Source: Coxiellaceae bacterium (lineage in GTDB: Bacteria; Pseudomonadota; Gammaproteobacteria; Coxiellales; Coxiellaceae). From it: a stretch of 35,313 nucleotides of DNA. Both the position numbers and the translations under genes were made by a program. The stretch is taken from positions 1 through 35,313 of the forward strand of contig WTGG01000015.1 in assembly GCA_011523685.1 (NCBI GenBank). Direction: 5' to 3'. Of the stretch, positions 23,994 to 33,500 are shown in pieces (position 1 is the stretch's first letter; every line of letters starts with the position of its first letter). Under the pieces are notes generated by a model, which saw only the letters and a program-made list of their open reading frames with translations, did not search any database and was not told the origin of the DNA.

Positions 23994-25067
23994 ATGACAA
24001 CCTATAAAACCACGCCAGTTGCGGAATTTAGCATACACCATACTCAGTTTATTGATCCAAATGGACAGACCACCCAACCTCTACCTGATTTTGCTACACA
24101 AGAGAAGTTGACGACACTGTATCAATCGATGCTAACCTTACGCACCTTCGATAAAAAAACCATCAACTTACAACGAACCGGAAAAATGGGAACCTACCCC
24201 TCTTGCCGTGGCTCTGAAGCCTTCAGCATTGGCATTGGTGATAGCATCCTTCCTGAAGACGTATTTTGTCCTTACTACCGAGATCAAGGTGTTTTATTTC
24301 AAAGACAGGGCGGCTTACTTGGCATCTTGCAATACTGGGGAGGCAATGAAAAAGGTAGCCTAGCACAACACGACAAGGACCTACCGGTCTGCGTACCGAT
24401 TGCATCACAGTGTTTACATGCAGCAGGTGTTGCCTTTAGTTTTCAATATAGGCAAGAAGCTCGCGTGGCTGTCTGTACAATTGGAGAGGGCGGCACCTCC
24501 GAAGGCGACTTCTACGAAGCTATTAACCTAGCAGGCACTTGGAATCTTCCGGTTGTTTTTATTGTTAACAATAACCAATGGGCTATTTCAGTCCCTTTAT
24601 CCGAGCAAACACGCTGCCAAACGATTGCACAAAAAGCGATAGCTGCTGGCATACCGAGCCTACAAGTGGATGGTAATGATGTCGTTGCTGTTAAATGTGC
24701 AACCGAACAAGCTATCGATACAGCACGCGCAGGCCAAGGTCCAACATTAATTGAAGCGTTAAGTTACCGATTATGCGATCACACCACAGCTGATGATGCA
24801 TCACGTTATCAATCCCAAGAACACCGGCAAGCTGCTGAAAAAAATGAACCGCTTTTACGCCTACGAATATTTCTATCCAACACCTATGGATTAACTCAAA
24901 GCGACTATGATGAATTTCAAGCTAACAGTGATGCAATTGTTAATGACGCAGTTGAGAAATACCTTCAGCAAACACCTTGCCCACCCACAGCTGCATTTGA
25001 TCACCTCTTCGAAGAACTACCCGACGCCTACATCGAACAATACGACGCCATAGGAGCCCAATCATGA
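23994..25067 (+). CDS. pdhA: 2-oxoacid dehydrogenase E1 alpha (pyruvate or branched-chain)
   Basis: 357 residues; with E1-beta it performs thiamine-diphosphate-dependent decarboxylation and reductive acylation of lipoyl-E2. The thiamine-binding motif is clear: GEGGTSEG (164-171) to NNNQWAIS (192-199). YRDQGVLFQRQGG and the YRLCDHTTADDASRY loop (around residue 260) belong to this type. Such heterotetramer E1 proteins include both pyruvate and branched-chain oxoacid forms, which sequence alone does not separate well. The neighbouring leucine dehydrogenase favours branched-chain substrates, while many Legionella/Coxiella genomes label this set pyruvate dehydrogenase. It overlaps E1-beta by 4 bases (ATGA). 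Confidence 0.85.
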   Translation: MTTYKTTPVAEFSIHHTQFIDPNGQTTQPLPDFATQEKLTTLYQSMLTLRTFDKKTINLQRTGKMGTYPSCRGSEAFSIGIGDSILPEDVFCPYYRDQGVLFQRQGGLLGILQYWGGNEKGSLAQHDKDLPVCVPIASQCLHAAGVAFSFQYRQEARVAVCTIGEGGTSEGDFYEAINLAGTWNLPVVFIVNNNQWAISVPLSEQTRCQTIAQKAIAAGIPSLQVDGNDVVAVKCATEQAIDTARAGQGPTLIEALSYRLCDHTTADDASRYQSQEHRQAAEKNEPLLRLRIFLSNTYGLTQSDYDEFQANSDAIVNDAVEKYLQQTPCPPTAAFDHLFEELPDAYIEQYDAIGAQS

Positions 25068-26044
25068 CCGCTATAACTTTAGTTGAAGCTGTCACCCAAG
25101 CTTTAGCTTATGAATTAGAACATGATGATAATGTTATTATCTTTGGCGAAGATGTAGGTAAGAATGGTGGCGTGTTTCGTGCAACCGATGGCCTTGCCAA
25201 ACGCTTTGGTGATCATCGTGTAAAAGACACCCCTCTCGCTGAATCCATGATTGCAGGCATGGCAGTTGGCATGGCAAGCCAAGGCCTCAAGCCAATTGCT
25301 GAATTTCAGTTTATGGGTTTTATTTACCCAGGCTTTAATCAAATCCTCAGTCATGCCTCACGACTCCGCAACCGAACACGTGGCCGATTAAGCTGTCCGA
25401 TTGTCTACCGAGCCCCTTACGGTGGAGGTATTCATGCACCAGAACACCACAGTGAAAGTACTGAAGCACTGTTTGCACACATCCCCGGCATACGTGTCGT
25501 TATTCCTTCGAATCCTTTTCAAGCCTACGGCCTACTGCTTGCAGCTATACGAAACCCTGACCCTGTGATTTTCCTAGAACCTAAACGTATTTATCGCCTA
25601 GTCAAACAAGTGGTACCCGATAACGGAGAAGCCCTCCCCTTAGATCGCTGCTTTGTCCTGCGCGAAGGTCATGACATCACACTAGTTAGCTGGGGCGCTA
25701 TGTTACATGAAACACAGCAAGCAGCTGATCAACTGGCCGAACAAGGTATCTCAGCTGAGGTCATTGACCTTGCAACCATAAAGCCCATCGACATACATAC
25801 CATCATCAACTCCGTTGAAAAGACTGGACGTTGCGTTATTATCCATGAGGCTGCTAGAACCTGCGGCGTGGGTGCAGAGATCACCGCTCAGCTCAATGAG
25901 TATGCTTTTGATTGCCTCAAAGCACCCATACAACGAGTCACTGGCTACGATACCGTGATGCCTTATTATCAACTAGAAAAACATTACATGCCTTGCGTGA
26001 AACGAATACTCAAGGCCGTTAATACAACCCTGGAGTATGCATGA
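25064..26044 (+). CDS. pdhB: 2-oxoacid dehydrogenase E1 beta
   Basis: 326 residues, the usual length, partner of E1-alpha in the heterotetramer. Motifs: FGEDVGKNGGVFRATDGL near the N-terminus, DTPLAESMIAGMAVGMA (family Glu contacting the thiamine pyrimidine), EFQFMGFIYPGFNQILSHA, and YGGGIHAPEHHSESTEALF. The C-terminal transketolase-like domain includes VIDLATIKPID and VIIHEAARTCGVGAEI. The start overlaps the stop of E1-alpha, and its stop overlaps the start of E2 (both ATGA), which shows tight translational coupling in one operon. Confidence 0.9.
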   Translation: MTAITLVEAVTQALAYELEHDDNVIIFGEDVGKNGGVFRATDGLAKRFGDHRVKDTPLAESMIAGMAVGMASQGLKPIAEFQFMGFIYPGFNQILSHASRLRNRTRGRLSCPIVYRAPYGGGIHAPEHHSESTEALFAHIPGIRVVIPSNPFQAYGLLLAAIRNPDPVIFLEPKRIYRLVKQVVPDNGEALPLDRCFVLREGHDITLVSWGAMLHETQQAADQLAEQGISAEVIDLATIKPIDIHTIINSVEKTGRCVIIHEAARTCGVGAEITAQLNEYAFDCLKAPIQRVTGYDTVMPYYQLEKHYMPCVKRILKAVNTTLEYA

Positions 26045-27159
26045 ACATCTTTAAATTACCAGACTTAGGCGAGGGATTACCGGAAGGCACAATCCGAGAG
26101 TGGTTTATTAAAGAAGGCGATTATATTCAAGCCGATGAACCCATGGTTAGTATTGAAACTGCAAAAGCTCTGGTAGAAGTTCCAGCACCTCATGCCGGCA
26201 TCATTGCAAAACGTTTTGCTCAAGTGGATGAAACCATTTCTACCGGTGCAGCCTTGGTGGGTTTTGAAGTTACCGATAAGACGTCCAGCAATGATAACAG
26301 CGACACTAGCAACACCGTGGTGGGCCACATTGAAATGACCGATCAAGTGGTACCTCAAACCCGTATTAGCGCAACCTCTGCAAACCTAGCAACACCCAGT
26401 GCACGCGCACTAGCACGCAAAGCCGGCATTGACCTCTCTAGCATAGAGTCTGAACATTCACCCATTCGCAGCACTGATATCGAACAGTACCTCAATACAC
26501 TCGATCAAACACACACCGCTATCAACGACATGCAGCCATTAACTGCTCAACGCAAAGCGATGGCTTTAGCAATGACAGCATCACAGCAAAACATTGCCTT
26601 AACGACACTCTGTGATGAAGCAGACATCAGTCATTGGACAAACTACTCATCAATGACACTACGTATGATTCGTGCATTATCAAAAGCTATACAAGCAGAA
26701 CCTATACTGAACTCTCACTTCGATGCTCAATCCTTTTCCTATAAAAGTTTTGCTAATCTCAACCTAGGCATTGCGATAGACACACCCAATGGTTTATTCG
26801 CTCCAGTCATTAAACATGCCAATCAGCTTAATCAAACTGAACTCAAGGCAGCAATTACACAGTTTAAAACGCAAGCAGAGAACCATACCATTGCTGCAAA
26901 GGATCTTCACGGTGCCACCATCACTCTATCGAACTTTGGTACCATCGCCGGTCAATTTGCCACCCCCATGATCACACCACCTCAAGTCGCAATACTCGCA
27001 GTAGGCCGATCAAAGACTCAACCGACTTTTGCCTCTAATAAAGTGGTCGCGCAAACAGTCTTACCTTTATCGCTATCATTTGATCACCGATTAGTCACCG
27101 GCGGAGAAGCTGCGCGTTTCTTAAAAGCGCTCCTGGATGACTTAAGCTTAGGCGAATAA
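26041..27159 (+). CDS. pdhC: 2-oxoacid dehydrogenase E2 (dihydrolipoyl acyltransferase)
   Basis: 372 residues with a single lipoyl domain (1-78; lipoylated Lys42 in ETAKALVEV), a flexible Ser/Asp/Asn linker, a subunit-binding domain (about 116-152, ATPSARALARKAGIDL) and the catalytic core (about 165-372). It transfers the acyl group from lipoate to CoA. In the usual HxxxDG active-site motif the Asp is Thr: HRLVTG with His349 and Thr353 (SFDHRLVTGGEAARF). I recall similar VTGGEAARF forms in a subfamily of bacterial E2 proteins, so this may be a normal variant. No E3 (dihydrolipoamide dehydrogenase) gene lies nearby, so that subunit must come from elsewhere. Confidence 0.9.
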   Translation: MNIFKLPDLGEGLPEGTIREWFIKEGDYIQADEPMVSIETAKALVEVPAPHAGIIAKRFAQVDETISTGAALVGFEVTDKTSSNDNSDTSNTVVGHIEMTDQVVPQTRISATSANLATPSARALARKAGIDLSSIESEHSPIRSTDIEQYLNTLDQTHTAINDMQPLTAQRKAMALAMTASQQNIALTTLCDEADISHWTNYSSMTLRMIRALSKAIQAEPILNSHFDAQSFSYKSFANLNLGIAIDTPNGLFAPVIKHANQLNQTELKAAITQFKTQAENHTIAAKDLHGATITLSNFGTIAGQFATPMITPPQVAILAVGRSKTQPTFASNKVVAQTVLPLSLSFDHRLVTGGEAARFLKALLDDLSLGE

Positions 27160-27187
27160 TCTATAGCAGTAATTATGATTACAAGGC

Positions 27188-27216
27188 TATAATCCTACGG
27201 GTTTTTTTCGTATAAT
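27188..27216 (+). promoter_or_regulatory. Possible promoter region of the acyl-CoA synthetase gene
   Basis: Two perfect TATAAT boxes at 27188-27193 and 27211-27216 lie in the 72-base gap before the gene, with a T7 run between them. Neither has a good -35 box. The gene could also be transcribed from the E2 operon. Confidence 0.3.
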
Positions 27217-27231
27217 GCGTTCTTCTCATTA

Positions 27232-29034
27232 ATGAATGGACTCAGCATGGAAGCAACCTTTACTAACTTAGTGGCTATGCAACAATCAGCATGCCAACGT
27301 TTTTCTGACCGCCCCTTATTTGGCACAAAAATAGCAAACCAACATCACTGGATGACTTATACCGAATTCGCGGAACGTGTTAATCAATGCCGTGCAGGAT
27401 TAGCACAGCTAGGCATTGGCCCAGGTGATGCCGTGGCTTTCATTAGCAATAATCGCACTGAATGGGCTATAGCTGCGTACGCAGCGTTTGGCTTAGAAGC
27501 CCTGTTTATTCCAATGTATCTAGAACAACACGCAGAAGATTGGGCTTACATTATCAATGACTGCCAAGCAACTGCATTATTTACCAGCAAACCCCAATGC
27601 TGGAAAAAGATCGATAACATCAAGGCCAACATCCCCAGTGTAAAACATTTTATCTCACTGGATGAAACACAACCTAACACTATAGGTTTCAATGACCTGT
27701 GCGAAATGGGAGAAAAAAACCCCATGATGGCTAAAACGACTCAGCAACATGAGACATGTTGCATTGCATACACATCAGGCACAACAGGAAAGCCCAAAGG
27801 CGTCATGCTAAGCCACCAAAACTTTCTATTCGAAATCAATGCAGGCTTATCAACCTTTAAATTAACACCAGAAGATCGTTCACTCTCATTTCTACCCTGG
27901 GCACATATCTTTGGACATGTTACTGAAGTGCACGCAGTGATTCAAAGCGGCATGTCAACTGCACTCGTTAAGGACATTCAAGAAATTTTAGACGACCTCA
28001 CTACCGTTAAACCTACAATCCTGTATGCAGTACCTAGAATATTTAGCAAAATATACACAGGCGTAATGGAAAAAATTGCGCGCAAGCCCAAAATCATACA
28101 AGGGCTATTTCATCGTGGGCTGGCTCTTTCCGAGAAACAAGACCAACACTATCGACTGACACTGTGTGAAAAAAGTATCCTAGCATTCGCTAAAAAACTC
28201 ATATTTCAGTCAATACTGGAGAAGTTTGGCGGTCGATTACGCCTCACGATTAGTGGAGCAAGTGCATTGAGCCCTAAAGTTATTCGTTTTCTGCATCAAA
28301 TTGGCATCCCACTCTATGAAGGTTATGGATTAACTGAAACTACATCGGCTATAACAGTTAATACACGAGAAGCAAGCATTGTGGGTGCTGTAGGGAAAGC
28401 ATTAGATGGCTGTCAGATAATTATAGATCCTGTTAATCGTATCACTCGCGATGAGGGCGAAGTGATTTGTTATGGGCCTAATGTCATGCAAGGCTACTAC
28501 AATCAGCCGGAAAAAACACGAGAAGTTATGACTGCAGATGGTGGGTTTCGAACAGGTGATATCGGCAAACTCAATGAAGATGGCTTTCTGTTTATCACCG
28601 GAAGAGTCAAAGATCAGTTTAAATTAGAAAATGGTAAATTCGTTGCACCAGCCCCCATAGAAGAACAAATCAAACTCAAACCTTTATTTTCACACGCGCT
28701 TATTTACGGAGCCAATAGACCTTTTGTAACAGCACTCTTAGTCATAGACACCAATGTTTTAAGAAAAGCCATGAAAAAAAGACACATTAACGGTTCGATT
28801 GACCATATTTTACAGCGACCTAAAACACAAAAACTAATTCATAAAATGCTGAACAAACAAGTGGAGTCCTTCAAAAGCTATGAAAAACCTAAAGAATTTA
28901 TCTTACTCACGGAAGACTGGACAATTGACAATGAGCTACTCACACCAACACTCAAAATCAAGCGAAAAAACATTGAAGAGAAATACAGTGATCTGATCAA
29001 TACCGCCTATGAAAAACAAGAAACAGACGCATAG
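27232..29034 (+). CDS. Long-chain acyl-CoA synthetase (AMP-forming)
   Basis: 600 residues, typical of FadD15-like/long-chain fatty acid CoA ligases. It activates fatty acids with ATP via acyl-AMP to acyl-CoA. Motifs: P-loop TSGTTGKPKG (181-190), FLPWAHIFGHVTEVHA, GYGLTETT (364-371, adenine site), GDIGKLNEDGFLFITGR (ribose Asp and hinge Arg) and KLENGKFVAPAPIEEQIK. The last is typical of the long-chain subfamily that uses the ENGKxV rather than SGxxI segment. Start ATG 27232; a second ATG at 27247 has GGA nearby and may be the true start. It follows the oxoacid dehydrogenase operon, whose acyl-CoA products also enter lipid metabolism. Confidence 0.9.
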   Translation: MNGLSMEATFTNLVAMQQSACQRFSDRPLFGTKIANQHHWMTYTEFAERVNQCRAGLAQLGIGPGDAVAFISNNRTEWAIAAYAAFGLEALFIPMYLEQHAEDWAYIINDCQATALFTSKPQCWKKIDNIKANIPSVKHFISLDETQPNTIGFNDLCEMGEKNPMMAKTTQQHETCCIAYTSGTTGKPKGVMLSHQNFLFEINAGLSTFKLTPEDRSLSFLPWAHIFGHVTEVHAVIQSGMSTALVKDIQEILDDLTTVKPTILYAVPRIFSKIYTGVMEKIARKPKIIQGLFHRGLALSEKQDQHYRLTLCEKSILAFAKKLIFQSILEKFGGRLRLTISGASALSPKVIRFLHQIGIPLYEGYGLTETTSAITVNTREASIVGAVGKALDGCQIIIDPVNRITRDEGEVICYGPNVMQGYYNQPEKTREVMTADGGFRTGDIGKLNEDGFLFITGRVKDQFKLENGKFVAPAPIEEQIKLKPLFSHALIYGANRPFVTALLVIDTNVLRKAMKKRHINGSIDHILQRPKTQKLIHKMLNKQVESFKSYEKPKEFILLTEDWTIDNELLTPTLKIKRKNIEEKYSDLINTAYEKQETDA

Positions 29035-29180
29035 ATGCTGATCACCTACGGTGATACACGAAAAACACAAGGCGCCTGTAATAAGGGCCTATAAAAATGA
29101 ACATTCTCATCTAAGAATTCAGGGACGTATCACCGCAGCACGATAATGAGAATAATAACCTTCTTCGTCAAAAATCCATT

Positions 29181-29939
29181 TTAATCCATTTCAAATTGCG
29201 TAGCGTACGTATCGTCGTTTGAATCTTTCGTATCGCAGTTTGAAACATCGCTGTCTGAATCTGCGGAAGAAGATGGAGAACTAAAAAAAGAAGCAGGAGA
29301 GCTAGAGGTATCAGTTCGAGGTGAAAAATCACTAGAATTTCTTTCACGACAAGGAATAGGCCACACAGGGGAAGAGGTGGATCTAAAACCATTAAATGAA
29401 TCAAGTCGTGGAAACTGATGCTGATTTAAAGCAGCATCTCCCATTTGCATTAAGGTCTTTACATCAACACCATTAAGGTAATCATATAATTCGTCATACA
29501 ATTTTTTAAGACGTCCATCATAGTCGACGCACACATCATTATAAGCAAAAGCATGTAGCTTAGTGTATCTGGATGAGGGAGGACTGCCTACGTACATTTG
29601 ACGAGAAGGATCAACTAGCCCTTCCAACCTCGACTGAAAACTTTTCAACTGTGCTTCAAAAGCAGTTACTCTACCTGGCAGCGAGTCACGGGAGACTTGA
29701 ACAAAGCTCGGTAATGAATAATTAGAAAGCAAATCGTGGACAAAATCGATTAAAGCGCTTAATTGCATATTCAGGGAAAAAATATTTTTTTTCTTTATGA
29801 CAATATCAATATCGGGCTTAAAATTCAGGCCACTTCTAATAAAAAATGCTAATACTTTTTTTAAATCAGTAATCTTAGTATTAAATTCAGTGAAATATTT
29901 TTCAGGAAAAGTTGTATCTTCATATTGACTAACGCGCAT
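29181..29939 (-). CDS. Orphan protein with Ser/Asp-rich tail, putative effector
   Basis: 252 residues, ATG 29937-29939 with a strong ribosome binding site (GGTGGAG, 4 bases away). Residues 1-175 are helical and hydrophilic, without signal peptide or membrane span. Residues 185-252 are low complexity, rich in Ser, Asp and Pro (SSSPASFFSSPSSSADSDSD), ending acidic (DDTYATQFEMD). No family recognised. A disordered acidic C-terminus of this kind is seen in Dot/Icm-type substrates, where C-terminal Glu/Asp and small residues act as export signals; that is inference. A Ser-rich tail could also be a target for host kinases. It converges on the acyl-CoA synthetase gene. Confidence 0.6.
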   Translation of the reverse strand: MRVSQYEDTTFPEKYFTEFNTKITDLKKVLAFFIRSGLNFKPDIDIVIKKKNIFSLNMQLSALIDFVHDLLSNYSLPSFVQVSRDSLPGRVTAFEAQLKSFQSRLEGLVDPSRQMYVGSPPSSRYTKLHAFAYNDVCVDYDGRLKKLYDELYDYLNGVDVKTLMQMGDAALNQHQFPRLDSFNGFRSTSSPVWPIPCRERNSSDFSPRTDTSSSPASFFSSPSSSADSDSDVSNCDTKDSNDDTYATQFEMD

Positions 29940-30015
29940 TTCTCCACCCTTTTTTTTTAGCTTTTAATATTAAATTATTTTATCTGTGACTTACAAAACA
30001 AGGAAATACTACCAA

Positions 30016-30235
30016 ATGAATATTAAGAAAATATGAAGATCTACTTAAGGAAATATTATTTAGAGATAAAAATTAGAAAAGAATTACAATGATCTCATTG
30101 AGAAAATTTGAAAACGAATAACCGAAGATACAAAGAACAAAAAAAATATTAACAGATCTTGCTGTAAACACTAATAAACTCTATAAATATTCAAAACGAT
30201 TACGAAAAAAAAGGACTCAGAATATAAGTATATGA
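30016..30235 (+). pseudogene. Decayed coiled-coil ORF with several frame lesions
   Basis: Within the 586-base AT-rich gap 29940-30525. ATG 30016, with AAGGAAA upstream, reads MNIKK and then hits a stop. Removing one A from AAGAAAATATG gives KYEDLLKEILFRDKN. After a TAG the sense continues in a neighbouring frame (EKNYNDLIEK, KRITEDTKNKK) and then back (KILTDLAVNTNKLYKYSKRL) to TGA 30233-30235. The pieces look like one charged helical protein with at least three lesions. Product unknown. The rest of the gap (30236-30525) shows no supported feature. Confidence 0.35.
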
Positions 30236-30561
30236 TTTGTATTAATTTACGAAACAAATAGAAAAGAATTAACTATCTAAAAGAGCTTTTTCAGTCGGAT
30301 AACATATGTTGAAGTATTATTGATAAAATAATGACAAACATCAAAAGATATTTGTTTTAAATGGGCAAATTAATATGAATTAAAGGCTGAGATATTAAAC
30401 CACATGAAACATACTCATTAGTTCGAAAGACATTCTAATTAATCTTCTCTTAAGCGCAATATTGACTCTATTTTGATAAATTTTCATCCACTTTAAGATT
30501 AAAAATCACAAACCACGCTCACCTTTTGTTACTTGATGCCCCTAAATTAAAATCTAATATC

Positions 30562-33500
30562 ATGCGAACCTCATCATTAAAACAATTAACACAAACAGAT
30601 CACCAACAATATCGAACTCGGTTACAAGTGCTTCTGTTTAGCGTTCGGGATCTAAAAAAAAATGGACCTCCATTGACCAGACCTACTGACACAGATGAGC
30701 AAACAGATACAACTAAGCAATATATTGAAAAATTATCCGCATCGATTGCTCGGACGTTATACCAATACCATGATAAAATTGCTTTTAATAACGAAACTAT
30801 TCCTCTTGATCACCAACGTGAATATCTCAGATTACTTGGAACCATGAGGGAAGCTTTGAATCACCTGGTATATGGTAAGACAGTGATTGGCGAAAAAACG
30901 TCTGACGCTGTGATACGTTGTCTATGCTTTCATATCTACGAATGTGAAATTAAAATGCAAGACTCTTTGCCCGACCAACAAAATTATCAACACCCATGGA
31001 TAACAGTATCAAAGCTCTTATTTCAGAAACAAGGTGATCAAAAGTATTGCATTGAAACATCGATAGATATCGATAAAATAACCCAACATATTCAAGGATG
31101 CTTATCAACTATACATACACTTATTGAATTCACCAACAAACCCAGTTTTTTGGATGTCAATGACATTAAAGAAAAGATTGACTCTATTGCAACTCACATT
31201 GCAGATTTTTTTCATTCAAGTCATGTACAACACAACCCTAACGATAATGACGGTTATGATATAAAAGGTCATGGAATTGTCATAGACAAACCCAATAAAG
31301 CCGATGCGAAAGATGAATGGGAGTTACTTTACTCAGGCATCAAAAAAACCTTAGAACACCACCTTGTATATCGACACATTGATCATGGATTATGCCAGCC
31401 GATTAAACAGCATCTCGATAGCATCCTGAATCATCTTTATCAACATCGAGCTTCTATCATTCAGGATGACTGGAAAAGTATCACTAGAACGCTGATGTAT
31501 CGCGATAAGTTACCCGAGTTACCCCAGAAAAAAATACAAGCTATCAGAAATGCCATTTCTTGCCAAAATAAATCATCTCATAACTTAAAATCATCAAAGG
31601 AATTATTCATTGAAGCCATTAAGTCCGGCCTTATTATTTCAAGTGACCCTGCATTTAACTTAGAGCTTTTTTTATCCTTATTAAATCATGTATCAGAACA
31701 CTCAGATGAGCATAAAATTGAAACAGAATTAACTTTACTTCTTCGATCTTTGAAATCTTTTATAGGGCATCCTTTACCTGTGGATAACGCTCTACCAGAG
31801 GACTTATTTTGCACTGAATATCTGAATAAAAAATCTCCGAAAAAGAAAAAGAACAAGAAAAAGAATGCCGAAAAAACCCTACCCCAACCTCTTATAGACA
31901 GCACAGATAATGACTATACAGATAAGAATAATCCTCATTTGGGGTTAACTCAGGAATGTTCTGATACCCTTCACCATCAAGCGGCTATATTTATCCAAAG
32001 GACATTTATTGAATCCCGGGCAAGAAAAGACCTTGACAGTCTGCAGAATACGATGAAGGATGTGGTTAGTCTTTTATTTTCCGAACCAACAACCACAAGC
32101 CTACAGATCCAAACCTTTTTCAATCACCTCGAGAAAAGTTTAAATGAATACACATTGGAAAGAATCTCTCAATCAGACACAATTCATATGTTTTTTGAAT
32201 CGCTCGTAACCGCCTCGGCTGAGTATCTGCAAGGTACACTAAGACCCAAAACAACCATTGCCTGGATACCGGTCGATAAAATTAAACAATTAATTGAAAA
32301 AGAACATTCTCGCACCACTCAATCTCGTCCTTATCAAGAATTGATACTATCCAAGTCATCTGCCAAAACAATAGTCCGATTATTCATGAAACACAGAATG
32401 TTAAAGCAGAAGGATAGGCAGCAACAACTATCTTGGTTCCATCAACTGTCAAAAGACACACAAACGATTTGCCAATCTATGTATGACATGATGATGACTT
32501 TTTGTCATCAATCAGAAATACTTTTCTTTGGCTCAAGATTATGTGAAGGATCCCCTATTGAAAAACTAATGGTCGATAGTGGGACTGATATGGATTTTCT
32601 CTGCTTAATACCTCATATTGAAGACGTTAATGCGATTGCAGAAGCTGTACAAGACAGTATTAAAACAATCATCGATTCGAAAATCATTTTACGAATCGAT
32701 CAATCACAACTTTCCGCAAGTAGAGCGATTGTCGTGATAGACAAAGGAAGCATGAAAAAAATTCGCAATCTAAAATTATTGTGCACATTCAATGAGAGCA
32801 CAACGCCCATTGATTTAACCATCATGAGCATAACTCATCAACATAACCATCAATACCAGGGTTCTCTTTTTAAACAATATCTCAAGCTACTCAATCATCC
32901 ATCCGATGGACAAGGTATCTCGCTTTCAGTTATAAGAAATGGTCAGTATGTCATAGATAAATCCCTCGTAGCTGACCTACAACGTAATTATACACATGGA
33001 CTCCAAAACCCAACTATCTCTAAAACTCAAATTTACCGAAGAAACAATTTGCGGCATACCCTAAAAACATTTCTTAGAGCTCTTGTCTTGGATGCAAAAT
33101 TTGGCAACGCTAGATCAAAATCAATTACACCGATCACATGGGAGTTTGATCATCAATCCTGTCAAGGATTAACTCGGCATTTAGACCAGCCACCCTATCA
33201 ACAGAACACTTTTGGTAAATACTCCGTGCCAGAACTAAATCTGTTTTTTATGAACCAATTTAAAAAACACTTCATGAAAGAATTGCATACGCTTTTTATT
33301 CACAAAACACCTTGGTTAGTCGAACTCAAGAAAAACCACTATATCAAAGATATATTTGCCCAACTTTTTAACCTTTGCTGGGGATCTAACATCCCAACCA
33401 ATAATACATTTTCCGAGTTTTTTGATCATATATGTCGGACAGTTAATGCTACAAGATCAATTAACGACAATTTTATGACATTATTTCATATGCTGTTCGG

